NCBI RefSeq assembly: GCF_963678635.1
Contig: NC_087068.1
Coordinates: 15,007,872 to 15,071,871 of the forward strand
DNA from: Symsagittifera roscoffensis
Lineage: Eukaryota > Xenacoelomorpha > Acoela > Convolutidae
Direction of reading: 5' to 3'
Length of the DNA: 64,000 nucleotides
Shown: piece by piece, positions 34,062 to 46,400 of the stretch
Layout of the letters: each line of letters starts with the position of its first letter
Position numbering within the stretch: the stretch's first letter is position 1
Position numbers and translations under genes: made by a program
Notes under the pieces: model-generated
What the model was told of the DNA's origin: nothing
Database searches by the model: none
The model's input: the letters and a program-made list of their open reading frames with translations, nothing else

Positions 34062-36430
34062 TCACGTCTCGTTTCCGTCATTCTTCTCTCTGGTGCCTTT
34101 TTTGTTGACTTCACATGCTGTCTCTACCAGTAGGTACTCGATTACATCCATTTTCTGCGGTACACACCAGTCTTTCGGAGATGGAACATTAGGTTTCAGA
34201 TTTTCATAGTGCAATGCACGCCCTGTACTCAAGCGGTAGAACCGTCCCTGCTGGTGTACCTCCGTTATCATGAACGGTCCTCGCCATTTCTTTAGTAAAT
34301 TTGTCGTGCCCTTCGGAAGTATGATATTCTGGAACACCCAGACATATTGTCCCACTGCATACGGTTTCGCCTGAAGTATTTTTTCATCATACTTCTTCCG
34401 CTGTCTCATTTGTGCTTGCGCCGTGTTCCTCCTGCAGAGCTCGTTTAGTTCTTGTTGTCTCTTGACCGCTTCTTTCACAGACGCCTGAGGCGACGTCTTT
34501 TTCCCTTCGTATTCTGGATAAGAGACTGTTAGGGGAATCGATCTCTCCCTGCCCGTTAACATCATGAAAGAGTTAACTACTGTTGTTGAGTGTTGCGTGC
34601 TGTTGTACGCCCCTACCACTTGCGGCAGATACTTATCCCAGAATGTCATATATCTCGAGCAATACACCCTGAGCATGTTCACCAGCGTTCTGTTTTGCCT
34701 CTCCACTAATCCGTTAGTCTGAGTATGGTAAGTTGTTGAGTGGGCTTGAGCAATGGCGATCTCCTCATCAACTCTTTGGTTAGGTCCCCCACGAAGGCTT
34801 TCCCGTTGTCCGATTGGAATGTTATCGGACAACCGTATCGCAATATCCAATGCGTTATCAAATGGTCACAAATCTCCACCACTGAGGCTGTTTGACATGG
34901 CACCGCTTCTGCCAACTTCGTAAAGTGGTCTTTTTTGACCAATATTTGATTTTATCCCGAGTCAGTCATGCAGATCTTCTGATGGTCTATCTGCACGACT
35001 TCGTTAAATTCCGAGCTTTCTACGGACTTGAGTGGCAACTTCATTTTTCTTGGGTCTTTCACTTGTAAACACGCCAGGCATGCGTTCACCCATCTCTCGC
35101 AAGCTTTTCTTAACCATGGCCAGTCAAACCCGTGTAGTATTCTTTGTTGTACCTTGTCTATCTCCTGATGTCCCATTTGGTCGTGCGATCTGAATAACAC
35201 TTCCGTCTGGAATAGCTGTGGTAATATGATGAGATTGTGCTTGTGTAATATCTTCTCCTCATCTTTTCTCTTGCACGCTACCACCCCGACAGCTGTGTGA
35301 TAGAGTAAATATTTTCTCTCTTTGTAGAACTGGCTCAAGATCTTGTAACTATCTTCCTCCAGATCCCCTTTCTCTTTGACTCTTGTCTGGATCCATTTGG
35401 AGAGATTGCTCGTCATCTTGTCATTCTTCTGGGCTCGTATCAGATCCGAAAGTCTGTATCTCGCTTTGACGTGTTCCTTCAATGCCATCATCTGACCATT
35501 CAGTTCTCCAGGACTGTGGATGTCGTCTTTTAGCTTGACGCAAACTATCCTTCTCAAGACCTTCCTGTCATCATCTGGCACCAGGTTTGTTCTGACATTT
35601 GAATTGCACGATAGCTCCCTGAACGGTTTCCTTGATACTGCAATTTTCTAAAGCTCTTCTCCCCCGTACACCTCCTGTTGATCTAGATTGTACGTTCCTG
35701 AGGAAGGGTCAGTTTGTAGTTCCCTGTCGCGGTGCTTCATTTTCTCTTCTGCCAATATCATGCAAAGAGTATCTTGGTCATTGCCCCTCTTCTCTGAGTC
35801 TTCATCCCATTCATCGGACTCCCCGGACAATTTCTCTTCTTCAGCATCTTCTTCTGATGTGGGCCACTCCCCGGACTCTTGACCTAATCCAAGGTGTTCG
35901 GCCTCCTCTCTAAATGACACTTTCTTCTTTCGAACTATAGTCTGCCTTAGTATCTCGCCCGGGATTTTCTCAACAAATGGCTGCACGACTTCTTTGTCAT
36001 CGGGTTTCTCTTCTTTCAACGGGACATCGCCATAAGCTGCCTCATTTCTTTTCAGTATTGTGACTTCTGGTTTATCTTTGTCATTGTTCCGGACTACGGG
36101 TTTATTGTCTTCTAGATTCTCGAGTAATCTCCTCAAGTCCTCACCTATCTTCGGCCTTCCCGTCTCCACTTGATTGAGATCGTAGCTTTTTGCCTTTAAT
36201 GTTTCCCTCACTATTTTTGACATCCCTCGGTTTCTCTTCAAAATTGTTTTCTCAGGACGCTCTTCTGGTAGCTCGGGTTGATCCTCTATAGGTTTACCTG
36301 ACTTGTCGAGCCATCTCGTGAGTGGAAGGCTATCGTACGTTTCCTTGTCCATAAAAAAGAAGCCATCTTTGATTTCTGGCTTATCCGCCTCCCTTTGTTC
36401 CTGTCTCTCGTAGAATTCCTTCTTCTTACT
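34062..36430 (-). pseudogene. Integrase and linker, copy 2
   Basis: Motifs on the minus strand: HDQMGHQEIDK and CLACLQ (zinc part), HFTKLAEAVPC, QSDNGKAFVGDL, TNGLVERQNRTL (core), KKWRGPF (C-terminal module). Upstream is an acidic linker with LSGESDEWDEDSEK and two copies of the GTCCGGGGA word. Broken about four times. Confidence 0.82.
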
Positions 36431-37800
36431 CAAGCTATCGGCATTTCGATGTTTGTCCCTTGTTCTGTGTTCAATGATCGTATTGTAGCCATCCAAGCAA
36501 ACTATCTATCTCCCAATGTAGCTCTGATCCAGTGAGTACGTTTTCAACCAGCTGAGTGCTCTATTGACCCAAAAATTGAATGGTTCGCTACCTAGACACG
36601 CCCTGTAGTTCTCTACAAAGGTGACCACCGCAAACATTTCTGCCTTGGGTGCCCCGTACTTCATCTCTGTATCACTCAAGACTTTGCTTCCTGCTCTTGA
36701 TGGAGTATGCCAGAGATCGCTACCACCGACGCATCCGTATCCAGCACGTACATTCCTTTTTCCGTCGGCATACCTAGCACAGGTGCTTCACACAACTCCT
36801 TCTTTTTTCTATGGAATGACTCTTCTGCTGCGTTGTTCCACTTGAATTTCTTGATTTTGTGCCTCATGAGTTGTGTCATCGGGTACACTTTGTCGGCATA
36901 GCCCTTAATGAATTCCCCGTAATAATTCGCAAAACCCAAGAAGCTCATCAGTTGATGCTCCGTTCTTGGTGTCTTCCAAGTCAGCACCGCTTCTACTGCA
37001 TCTGGGTCTGGTCTGATGCCATGTTTATCCACCATCCTCCCCAGGTGTTTATTTGAGTCCTTGAGTATCTCGCAGTTAAATGGCTTGCATTTTAATCCTG
37101 CTCTTTTCATGCAAGCAAACACCTCATCTAGTCGCTCGATGTGGTCCTCTAGAGTAGGTGTCGCTTTTACCACGTCGTCCACGTAGCACCTCATCAGGTT
37201 GCCATATTTCTTCGTTACACTTGTCAATGCGTGTGTCAGCAACCGTTGAAACGAAGCCGTGGCATTGCAACGACCAAAGGGCATCCTTTTCCATTGAAAA
37301 AGCTCCAGCTCGCAGGCAAGTCCTATCTTGTCCCTGTCCTGCTTCCTCAGTGGAACCTGCCAAAAAGCCGATTCTAAATCAAGAGTTGTAAAAAATTTTG
37401 TATCCCCTAATTTTGAGAGGCTCTGATCAATCCTAGGTGTGGGATAGGCATCCTTCACCGCGACGGAGTTCAGATATCGAAAGTCACAACAAAACCTTAG
37501 TTGGTCGCCTTTCTCCTTAGCCATCACTACTCCACACGCCCACGGTGATTTGGATGGTTCTGTCATATCAAACTCTAGTGGGGTTTCTATCTCTTTTCTA
37601 CATGCATCCGATTTGTTAGGGGTCATACGCCTCGCCCCCCCCCCCCTGTACCGCCGACTCCTCAAGCTCTTTTTCGTGCTCAACGAGGTTAGAACATCCA
37701 ATGTCTGCCTTATGTTTCGAAAAAACGTCCTCGTTCCGATCTAGTACGTTCTTGATGGCTTCGAGCTGTTCGTCCGTCGCCTTACCCCTCTAGTGCTCTA
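36430..37800 (-). pseudogene. Reverse transcriptase and RNase H, copy 2
   Basis: RT motifs: SPWACGVVMAKEKG, RFCCDFRYLNSV, FFTTLDLESAFWQVPL, QWKRMPFGRCNA, CYVDDVVKATPT near 37160-37195, GFANYYGEFIKGYA; RNase H motifs VLDTDASVVAISGI and RDKHRNADSLSKK. The sequence is close to copy 1. Broken about twice. Confidence 0.9.
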
Positions 37801-40800
37801 TCTCTGGTAAAACCGGTTTATCCACTTCTAATTCCTCTAGTGTTGGTCTTTCCGGAAAATTTGAACAGCTCGAAAGTCCATCGTCTGTCTCTGACTTAAG
37901 CGATTTCACAAGACCTGATGAATATTTTATTTTCTTCAGTCTTCTCAAGATACAAATCTTATCCCTATGATTCGGGCAATCAAGAACTTCATTTTATTTT
38001 ACACTTTCAGTCATTTCAAATCGTGTTTTCACAGGTAGAGCGTATCCCAATTTCCGTACCCTCTGGGTTGTGATAGTTATATCAAGAGACACTGACGCAG
38101 AGGCCACTCTTGGTTATCGAGAAGGATCTTCCTAAAATAGCAGCACTTTGACTATTTGGTTTTTGGAATATGTTTACTTGTTTATTGTCACTTAGTTCAT
38201 TATAATTTTTCATCCGCAAGCTTACTATTGCCGCTTCGTTTGCTTTCAACCTTACCCTCCTACTCAAGAATACTGGTGCTTTATTCTCATTCTCAAATAC
38301 TCTCATTCGCCGTTTTGAAATTCAGTCGTTGCTGGTGCTTTATTCTCATTCTCAAATACTCTCATTCGCCGTTTTGAAATTCAGTCGTTTTGAAATTTGT
38401 CGCCAGCTCTAGTATTAAAAAAATCTCCCCAAAACCCAATCTTACGAACCAAAAGTTTTACCTGCTAGCCCCTCGAAATTTCCTGCCTTTATTAATCCGA
38501 TGCAAGTCGAAGGACGACTTGTTAGCAAGTGTCTTATGATCACCTATTCGTCCAAAGCCGATGAAATTAGATCCAAAAACTTTTAAAAAGATTTTTAGCG
38601 AGTAAAAATGATGAAAAACAGAATGATGAGTGCACCTAAAATTCAATGGCTATCAATTTGGTCTCTTCAAAAAAAATGTCCGGTACCTGACTGTCACGCG
38701 TTTTCCTCCCCCTTACTAACGGTCTTATGGAGTATTCTCCTTTTGGGTTCCAAAAACTGTATATTTCCGATCCCCCCACCCGATCCAACCACGTTAACTA
38801 CCTTAATTCAATCTTAAATCTGGATATCCTCGCGTTGCAACTCTTATTTTGAATGTAAAGTTGGATCGTTCCAGACTCTGGGCCTACTAATGTAACTAAA
38901 TCGACCATGTCGATTGTACAGTTACTATAATATGTCCCCCTTTTTACAATTTGCAACCGACAACCTCTATCTTAACCAGCTCCCCTTCTAAACTCCCCCA
39001 CATTTAGCCCCCCTCTTAAGCGGAAAATTACCTTAAGTGCGATGGGTGCTAAACCTCTTCAGAGAAAACCGTAGAACCTGTTTCCAAGCTCTGCTCAAGA
39101 AAAAAAGTTTCCTCAAAACGGTGGATATTCGCTTATCCAATTTTACACCTATTTCCTAAAATGTAAAGTGGATTTCAACGATACCCGTTTGACCAAACAG
39201 AACCTCCGTCAACCTTCTTCCGTTTGTCCTGTTCTTTTTTGATCACACTGCTGACTGGTCGCCTGCCTGTTGGTCACTTTTTCCCCCTGGGCTTGTCACC
39301 TCTTCCAGTTAAGTCTCCCAGTGGTGGAACCTTCTTATGGTCAATTTTCCCACTTAGCTGGGCACCTCTTCCGGTCAAGTCTCTCAGTGGTCCGCTGATA
39401 TCATATGCTGTCTGAAAGCCTTACAACGCCCCACACTCGAGCACTTGTACAACTTTGCTAAATTGATCGAGATGATCGGTCTTATTGGAAAACAGTGTGG
39501 GTATACAATTTTAGTTAATATAAAGTTTGATCCACCTAATCTGGAAGTCAAATCCATTCTCTTGATTATGTTTTATGGTTTTTTGTTCCTGTTTCTAAAC
39601 TTTTTTTGTTTTTTGTTTTGCTTTTTATCTTTTACTCTTTTTTTGTCCCCGTAGTTACCCCCCCCCCCCTTACTCGGTTAGCTAGGCCTCATTCGGAAAA
39701 CGCACTAGGAAATTTTCTCAAATTTTTTTAAAAAGCTAACGCGGAACAACCAAAAAGTGAATATGTTATCGTTTAACCGCACCACCGGTACTCTAGAATG
39801 GGCATGTAGCCCGGAGCTCTGTCAAGTGTGTTCGATCCCGTAGTCTTGATGTCGTAAAAACACCCAGGAGCGCCATAAAAATACTATTTAACAGTCGCCT
39901 ACTTAAGTCACATATGAAGTTAAAGAAAAATAGGCCCTATAACTTGTGGACACCAGGGACACTATCTCTTGTGTTTTTCTACCTCAAACGGTCGGAGCCA
40001 ATTCGGTTCACTTGCGACATGAGACTCAAACCTCTGTTACAGCTTAGAGGCCACTACCAAAATAAATCCACTCTAGAAAATAAGAACGCCCCCATACTTA
40101 GGTCTCAAATACATAATTATCAAATTTACTGGTTTAATTACGTACTTCCTTTCCGGGTTCCGTATCCTGAACATCGCATTGTTTAGATCAATTGTTACAA
40201 CGAAATTCCTGATGAAGTCTCTGCCTAAAATGAATCGGTCAGACATATCTAGATTCTCCACCACAAGAAAATTTATCCACAAATTGCGTTCCCCCAAGTT
40301 TAGGGCTGTTATTGGTGTTTTGCCTAGTACCCGCAGCGCCCCCTTGATTGCTGCCGACAGCCGTATTCTCGAGTCTATCAAGTCGGCTTTGTCGAAGCCC
40401 ATCCTCTTCCATGTTTCGATGGGTATGACGCTCAAGACGGCTACCGTGTCCAGTAACCCATGCAGTTGAGTCTTCTTTCCGCTTATTTCTAGTATGTGTG
40501 CAGATACGTCTGCTTCCGTCCCGATATGCATCGCGTCTTCTTCTATTATGGCACAGTGTCCAATCTATCTCACTTTTAGTTCTTCTCTACCCGCGTAGAG
40601 TTGTCCGGCTATGTCTTCATCACCTGTTATCATGGTCTTCGTGTATATGTTTACTCCATCTATGTTTAGCATTACCTCATGTGGACCATAGGCTTCCGTG
40701 TACCTATTTTCGACGCGAACTGATTTGCTGCCACCTCTTGTAAGTAGTACCCTCACGGCTCTAGAAGTTGTCTGCAGACTTACTGCACTCAAGTAATCTG

Positions 40801-40933
40801 CGTACACATCAATGTGCAATATCGTCTGACCGCTCGGTTCACTCAGGTTTCTTGTTACTTCGTGACCGCCCACTATGATTATCGACATTATTCTCGCTCC
40901 AATTTTCCCGTCGCCATTTTTAGAGTGCTGCAA
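37800..40933 (-). pseudogene. Retropepsin region, copy 2 (with inserted segment)
   Basis: The outer part (about 40565-40933) carries the retropepsin-like module also seen in copy 1 (RVLLTRGG, NIDGVNIYTK, LYAGREELKVR). Next comes a more standard protease module (LHGLLDT, SVIPIETWKRMGF, RFILGRDFIRNF, about 40130-40530), which would cut Gag-Pol. The end of this module and a CPNHRDKIC motif lie beyond the inserted 1.7 kb segment (38405-40115), reaching RT near 37800. Two retropepsin-like modules in tandem are unusual. Broken about three times besides the insertion. Confidence 0.7.
38405..40115 (-). mobile_element. Inserted leader-plus-partial-LTR segment within copy 2
   Basis: This 1.71 kb segment aligns nearly throughout with 44643-46345, the leader and first part of the 5' LTR of the same copy, including the primer site (39861-39875). 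It starts at AGCTCTAGTATT, where the leader minisatellite would begin, and ends part way through an LTR (39888-40115). It is not a solo LTR because it has leader and only about 230 bp of LTR. No clear target duplication was found. Confidence 0.85.
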
Positions 40934-43339
40934 TTACCGCCGTTTGTTGCGCTCTCTGCGGATTCTGGCACTGGGATTGTTCTGCAGAGTGTTTCAATCA
41001 TTCTCTGCTTCTCTATTTCCTGTTTCAGTCGTTGCTCGATTTCTTTTGTCGCCAAATCTTGCTTCACTTTATTGATTTTCTCTGCAGCTGCTCTCTCATA
41101 GTTTATCTCCAGTGAATTCCTAGCCTCAGCCTCTATGGCAGTTTTGACTTGCGTTACAGTTTTCACCGTTTTTGTCGATAATTCCCCACTCGCTGCCTCC
41201 GTGTTCTTCAAATCAATTTCGGCTTGTCTGTTCCTCGTATTCTGTACCGCAGCCAGTGCTAACTTGTGTTTGGAATGACTTTGATTCTTCACGACCTCCC
41301 AAAACAACGGACAGTCCATCCTGAAATGGCCCTCCTGATTACAGAAGAAGCACCTTGCGCCTATCTTGATGAATAAGCCACAATAAAACTCATGTTCCTC
41401 CGTTTGGCTCATATCTTCTTCATCCGGTGCGTATCCCAGACTTTTCATGCTTTGTTTGTTTGTCGTGCAATCCGCTACGTGATGATCCGCTGATCCGCAA
41501 TTTGCGCATGACCTACGATTATCCATATCATCTCTAGGCTTGTACCATGACGACTTTTGTGGTTGGCTTCCCCCTTGCATATTCCTGCCTTCTGAGTACG
41601 GGTAATTTTTTTGGTTTCATCAACATGTATTCCCTAGACTTTTGTCTCATCTCTTCTGGGGTTGGTGCAGTATCCTTTGAAAGTGTATAATACGTCATCA
41701 ACATCGTTCTCAAGTCGTCGTTTTTTACCCCGTCGATAAACTTCGAGGCGAAGCTAAAATTTGCTTCTGTTTGTTGAGTCTTCCGGATCACTCCTTCTTC
41801 TCAAGCTCTCAAGATCATCCAGGAACCGATCGATTGACTCGTCGATCCTCTGTCTTCTTTTTTCAAATCTCATCATAGCTTGGTGGCCCTTCCTTCCTGA
41901 TCCGAATCGGTTCAACAGTATTTCGAAGATCTTTTCTGCCGTATCACGTTCCTCTTCCTTCTTTGCTACTACGCATTTCAACGCTGTGCCCTCTAGATTG
42001 CTCAGTATTGCTGTGCAGGCTTGCCTTTCGTCATTCAAGTTATCCTGTTTCAAGTGTAGTCTCATGATTTCTACCCATGTGTCAATGCAGCCATCCGAGT
42101 CATCTTTGAGCTCTTTGGGTTTCTTGAAGGTCTTCCTGGATTTACCACTTCCTCTTTCACTCGAGTCAGTGTTCCTTGTCGCGAATGCTTCCAGTGTCTT
42201 TTTTCATAATTTCCCAGGTGCTTGCCTATGCCATGGCGTCATGTGCTACATTAGTGTTCGTACTGGAGTCCCCTGGTACATTTGTCGAGTTTGAGGTTCC
42301 ACCCTTCATGATGGTCTTGGACCCCCCTGCCCCTGTGCTCCTTGCAATCCGGGGTACCGGCTTAGACTTTCATTTAATCCGTTGCTGTTCTATGAAGTCG
42401 AATCTGGTGCCTTGTGGTCTATCTGCTATAAATTTGTTACAGAGTTTCTCAAAAGAGCATCCCGTTTGGACTGTATGGCACAAGAACTTTCAGCTTGGTC
42501 TTTGCTCATTGTGTCCATCCACGTCTTTAGATTCCACAATTTTTCGTTCACAGTGTCGTACCGTTGCTTCATTTCCTGCATAACCTTTTTGATATGTTTC
42601 TCTTGATCTTTGTCGGTAGCCTCTACCTTGTCTGACATCTGCTGTAGCTTTTCTTCCGTCGCCCTTGCCAGCTTGAAGCAGTTGTCTAGGTTCTCATTCT
42701 TGTTGTATAGTTTTTCCCTTTTTAGCTCTTGTCGATCCTCTTCGCTGCACTTCAGTTTCTTGTCGATTTGCTCCAATTTTGCGATCAAGTCGCCCAGTTC
42801 AAGAGAAATTGTTTTTTCATGGTCTGCTCTTCCTCTGTTGTTATTGCAGAAACTGTTCCATATGTTTTGCTTTTCTCGGTCGTTTTTACCACCTCCTCTT
42901 TCTCTCTTGGTTTCATTCCGACCATCGCTGCAATCCTCTCTGTGAGCGACGTTCTTTTTAATTGAGAATCGTCTTTTATCGTTTCCGGCGTGTTGCTTGT
43001 TGTGTCTTCTGCAATATCAATTGGTGAGAACTCTATCGTCTTCTTTTCTTGTTCTTCTGCATTCGGTATTGGTGTTGATTCCGTTGTTTTCATTTCCACC
43101 TCGTCAACACTCTGATCTGGTGTCTCAAGATCGATTTCTCTAGCAGGTACAGTTGGTCCTTCCACAGGGCTTTTTTTCGTCTTGTGTTCCTTCACGCTTC
43201 TTGTATTGATCATGTTCACTGAAAGGTTCTTTCTCATTACTTTCAGATTCGATATTGTTGCTTTCCGTTGCGACGAGTTTTGATTTTGCCTTTGCTCTGG
43301 TACTCTCTTTTCTGCTATTGGTACCCTAGTTCGCTTCAT
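40934..43339 (-). pseudogene. gag and nucleocapsid region, copy 2
   Basis: It starts near 43339 with a charged arm ending in ETPDQSVDEVE, followed by a coiled-coil stretch, a capsid-like part (MRLHLKQDNLNDER, LEGTALKCV, ILLNRFGSGRKGHQAM, RFEKRRQRIDESID) and two CCHC knuckles, CANCGSADHHVADC and CFFCNQEGHFRMDC, about 45 residues apart. A Glu/Lys/Gln-rich helix follows. This is a Ty3-type gag with an N-terminal arm shared with copy 0. Broken about four times. Confidence 0.85.
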
Positions 43340-43509
43340 GATTTTTATTTACAAATTTTTTTATTTACATTTTCAATATTATCAAGTTCCTATTCTAAAT
43401 TTTTTTTTAATTTTAAACATTCCTAATTCTAGTAAGAAAAAATCATTTGAAATCTTAATCTCAATAGTGTGGACTTTTAGCTATTTTTGGTCGTTTTGAT
43501 TGGGTCCTG

Positions 43510-44600
43510 GTGCTTTTACTCAAGTTTTGGGACACTTCACACTATCCCAGGACGTCTTCTAACCCTCCTAGGACCCTATGCTCAAGTGTTGGGACACCTC
43601 GCACTGTCCCAAGACCTCTTTGTTCTAGTGTTGGGACGCTTCACACTGTCTCAAGATCTTACGTTCAAGTGTTGGGACACCTAGTCCTGTCCCAAGACCT
43701 CCTGCTCAAGTGTTGGGATACTTCACGCTGTCCCAAGACCTTTCGTCCTAGTGTTGGGACACTTCGTGCTGTCCCAAGACTACCTGCTCAAGTGTTGGGA
43801 CACTTCGCACTGTCCCAAGACCTCCCACTCAAATGTTGGGAAACTTCGCTCTGTTCCAAGACCCTTCGTCCAAGTTTTGAGACACTTCACACTATCCCAG
43901 GACGTCTTCTAACCCTCCTAGGACCCTATACTCAAGTGTTGGGACACCTCGCACTGTCCCAAGACCTCTTTGTTCTAGTGTTGGGACGCTTCACACTGTC
44001 CCAAGATCTTACGTTCAAGTGTTGGGACACCTAGTTCTGTCCCAAGACCTCCTGCTCAAGTGTTGGGATACTTCACGCTGTCCCAAGACCTTTCGTCCTA
44101 GTGTTGGGACACTTCGTGCTGTCCCAAGACTACCTGCTCAAGTGTTGGGATACTTCGCACTGTCCCAAGACCTCCCACTCAAGTGTTGGGACACTTCGCA
44201 CTGTCCCAAGACCTCTTTGTTCTAGTGTTGGGACGCTTCACACTGTCCCAAGATCTTACGTTCAAGTGTTGGGACACCTAGTCCTGTCCCAAGACCTCCT
44301 GCTCAAGTGTTGGGATACTTCACGCTGTCCCAAGACCTTTCGTCCTAGTGTTGGGACACTTCGTGCTGTCCCAAGGCTACCTGCTCAGGTGGTGGGACAC
44401 TTCGTACTGTCCCAAGACCTTCCACTCAAGTGTTGGGACACTTCGCACTGTCCCGAGACCCTTCGTCCAAGTGTTGGGACACTTCGTGCTGTCCCAAGAC
44501 TACCTGCTCAAATGTTAGGACAGTCGGACCTCTTCTGTTTTGAGACAGTCGGATCTCGTGTTCTTTGGTGTTGGGACGGTCGGATCTCTTGTTCTTTAGC
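43510..44600. repeat. 54-bp hairpin minisatellite in the copy 2 leader
   Basis: About twenty units of about 54 bp. Each holds the inverted repeat TTGGGACA ... TGTCCCAAG with a loop of 8-9 nt (for example CTTCGCAC), so each unit can fold as a hairpin. Unit variants recur in a fixed order, giving a higher-order repeat of several hundred bp (for example the block from 43505 returns near 43865 with few changes). Confidence 0.88.
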
Positions 44601-46090
44601 GTTGGGACACTTAGATCACTATCCCTGGTTCCACCACTTGAGCTCTAGTATTAAAAAAAATTCCCCAAAACCCAATCTTACAAACCAAAAGCTTTACCTG
44701 CTAGCCCCTTGAAATTTCCTGCCTTTATTAATCCGATGCAAGTCAAAACACAATTTGTTAGCAAGTGTTTTATGATCACCTATTCGTCCAAAGCCGATAA
44801 AATTAGATCCAAAAACTTTTAAAAAGAATTTTAGCAAGTAAAAATGATGACAAACAGAAAGATGAGTGCACCTAAAATTCAATGGCTACCAATTTGGTCT
44901 TTTCAAAAAAAATGTCTGGTACCTGACTGTCACGCGTTTTCCTCCCCCTTACTAACGGTCTTATGGGGTATTCTCCTTTTGGGTTCCAAAAACTGTGTAT
45001 TTCCGATCTACCCACCCGATCCAAACAGGTTAACTACCTTAATTCAATCTTAAATCTGGATATCCTCGCGTTGCAACTCTTATTTTGAATCTAAAGTTGG
45101 ATCGTTCCAGACTCTGGGCCTACTAAAGTAACTAAATCGACCATGTCGATTGTACAGTTACTATAATATGTCCCCCTTTTTACAATTTGCAACCGACAAC
45201 CTCTATCTTAACCAGCCCCCTTCTAACCTCCCCCACATTTAGCCCCCCTCTTAATCGGAAGATTACCTTAAGTGCGATGGGTGCTAAACCTCTTCAGAGA
45301 AAACCGTAGAACCTGTTTCCAAGCTCTGCTCAAGAAAAAACGTTTCCTCAAAACGGTGGATATTCGCTTATCCAATTTTACACCTATTTCCTAAAATGTT
45401 AAGTGGATTTTAACGATACCCGTTTGACCAAACAGAACCTCCGTCAACCTTCTTCTGTTTGTCCTGTTCTTTTTTGACCACACTGCTGACTGGTCACCTG
45501 CCTGTTGATCACTTTTTCCCCCTGGGCTTGTCACCTCTTCCAGTTAAGTCTCCCAGTGGTGGAACCTTCTTATGGTCAACTTTCCCAATTCGCTGGGCAC
45601 CTCTTCCGGTCAAGTCTCTCAGTGGTCCGCTGATGTCATATGCTGTCTGAAAGCCTTACAACGCCCCACACTCGGGCAACTGTACAACTTTGCTAATTTG
45701 ATCGAGATGATCGGTCTTATTGGAAAACAGTATGGGTATACTATTTTAATTAATATAGAGGTTTGATCCACATAATCTGGAAGTCAAATCCACTCTCCCG
45801 ATTTTGTTTTATGGTTTTTTGTTCCTGTTTCTAAACTTTTTTTGTTTTTTGTTTTGCTTTTTATCTTTTACTCGTTTTTTGTCCCGCTAGTTACCCCCCT
45901 TACTCGGTTAGCTAGGCCTCATTCGGAAAACGCACTAGGAAATTTTCTCAAATTTTCTTAAAAAGCTAACGCGGTACAACCAAAAAGTGAATATGTTATC
46001 GTTTAACCGCACCACCGGTACTCTAGAATGGGCATGTAGCCCGGAGCTCTGTCAAGTGGGTTCGATCCCGTAGTCTTGATGTCGTAAAAA

Positions 46091-46105
46091 CACCCAGGAG
46101 CGCCT
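46091..46105 (-). promoter_or_regulatory. Primer-binding site of copy 2
   Basis: Same 15-nt site as in the other copies, with one difference, placed just inside the 5' LTR. A second, unchanged copy is in the inserted segment at 39861-39875. Confidence 0.6.
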
Positions 46106-46117
46106 TAAAAACACTAT

Positions 46118-46400
46118 TTAACAGTCGCCTACTTAAGTCACATATGAAGTTTAAAAAAAAATAGGCCCTATAACTTGTGGACACCAGGGACACTGTCTCT
46201 TGTGTTTTTCTACCTCAAACGGTCGGAGCCAATTCGGTTCACTTGCGACAGGAGACTCAAACCTTTGTTACAGCTTAGAGGCCACTACCAAAATACCCCC
46301 ACTCTAGAAAATATGAACGCCCCCATACTTAGGTCTCAAATACATAAAACACGCAAACGCTGTTAAAAACAAGGTCGGAACAATCCGTATTGCTACTTTA
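46118..46400 (-). repeat. 5' LTR of copy 2, partial
   Basis: Only the leader-side 280 bp of a family A LTR are present (compare 23382-23664). The sequence then passes directly into ORF3 sequence of copy 3. The cut falls at the conserved TATA-like stretch. The missing outer part and the lack of a target duplication mean that the right end of copy 2 was lost or never made. Confidence 0.8.

Larger units (their letters stand above)
43340..46117 (-). other. Long 5' leader of copy 2
   Basis: Non-coding leader holding a 54-bp hairpin minisatellite (43510-44600) and then about 1.5 kb (44640-46117) aligning with the leader of copy 0 and with 38405-39887. A stretch reading GGTTCGATCCC on the plus strand (near 46060) lies some 25 bp from the primer site. 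The repeat-derived open frames across the array (VLGHLALSQDL-type) are not credible genes. Confidence 0.75.
23382..46400 (-). mobile_element. Giant Ty3-type LTR element, copy 2 (broken, about 22 kb)
   Basis: The order is as in copy 1: 3' LTR (23382-24262), ORF3, spacer, macro-like tail, integrase, RT/RNase H, retropepsin region, gag, leader, primer site and 5' LTR (partial, 46118-46400). Family A by LTR and leader. A 1.7 kb segment copied from an element leader and LTR is inserted in the retropepsin region (38405-40115). Without it the element is a little over 21 kb. Coding parts are broken in roughly 25 places, so it is much older or less constrained than copy 4. The 5' LTR ends against a piece of copy 3. 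Confidence 0.88.

Noticed and set aside
38405-40115. Solo LTR inserted in copy 2
   Set aside because: It has mostly leader sequence and only part of an LTR, with no target duplication.
43487-44712. Plus-strand frames reading VLGHLALSQDL-type repeats
   Set aside because: Antisense products of the 54-bp minisatellite, with no non-repeat part.
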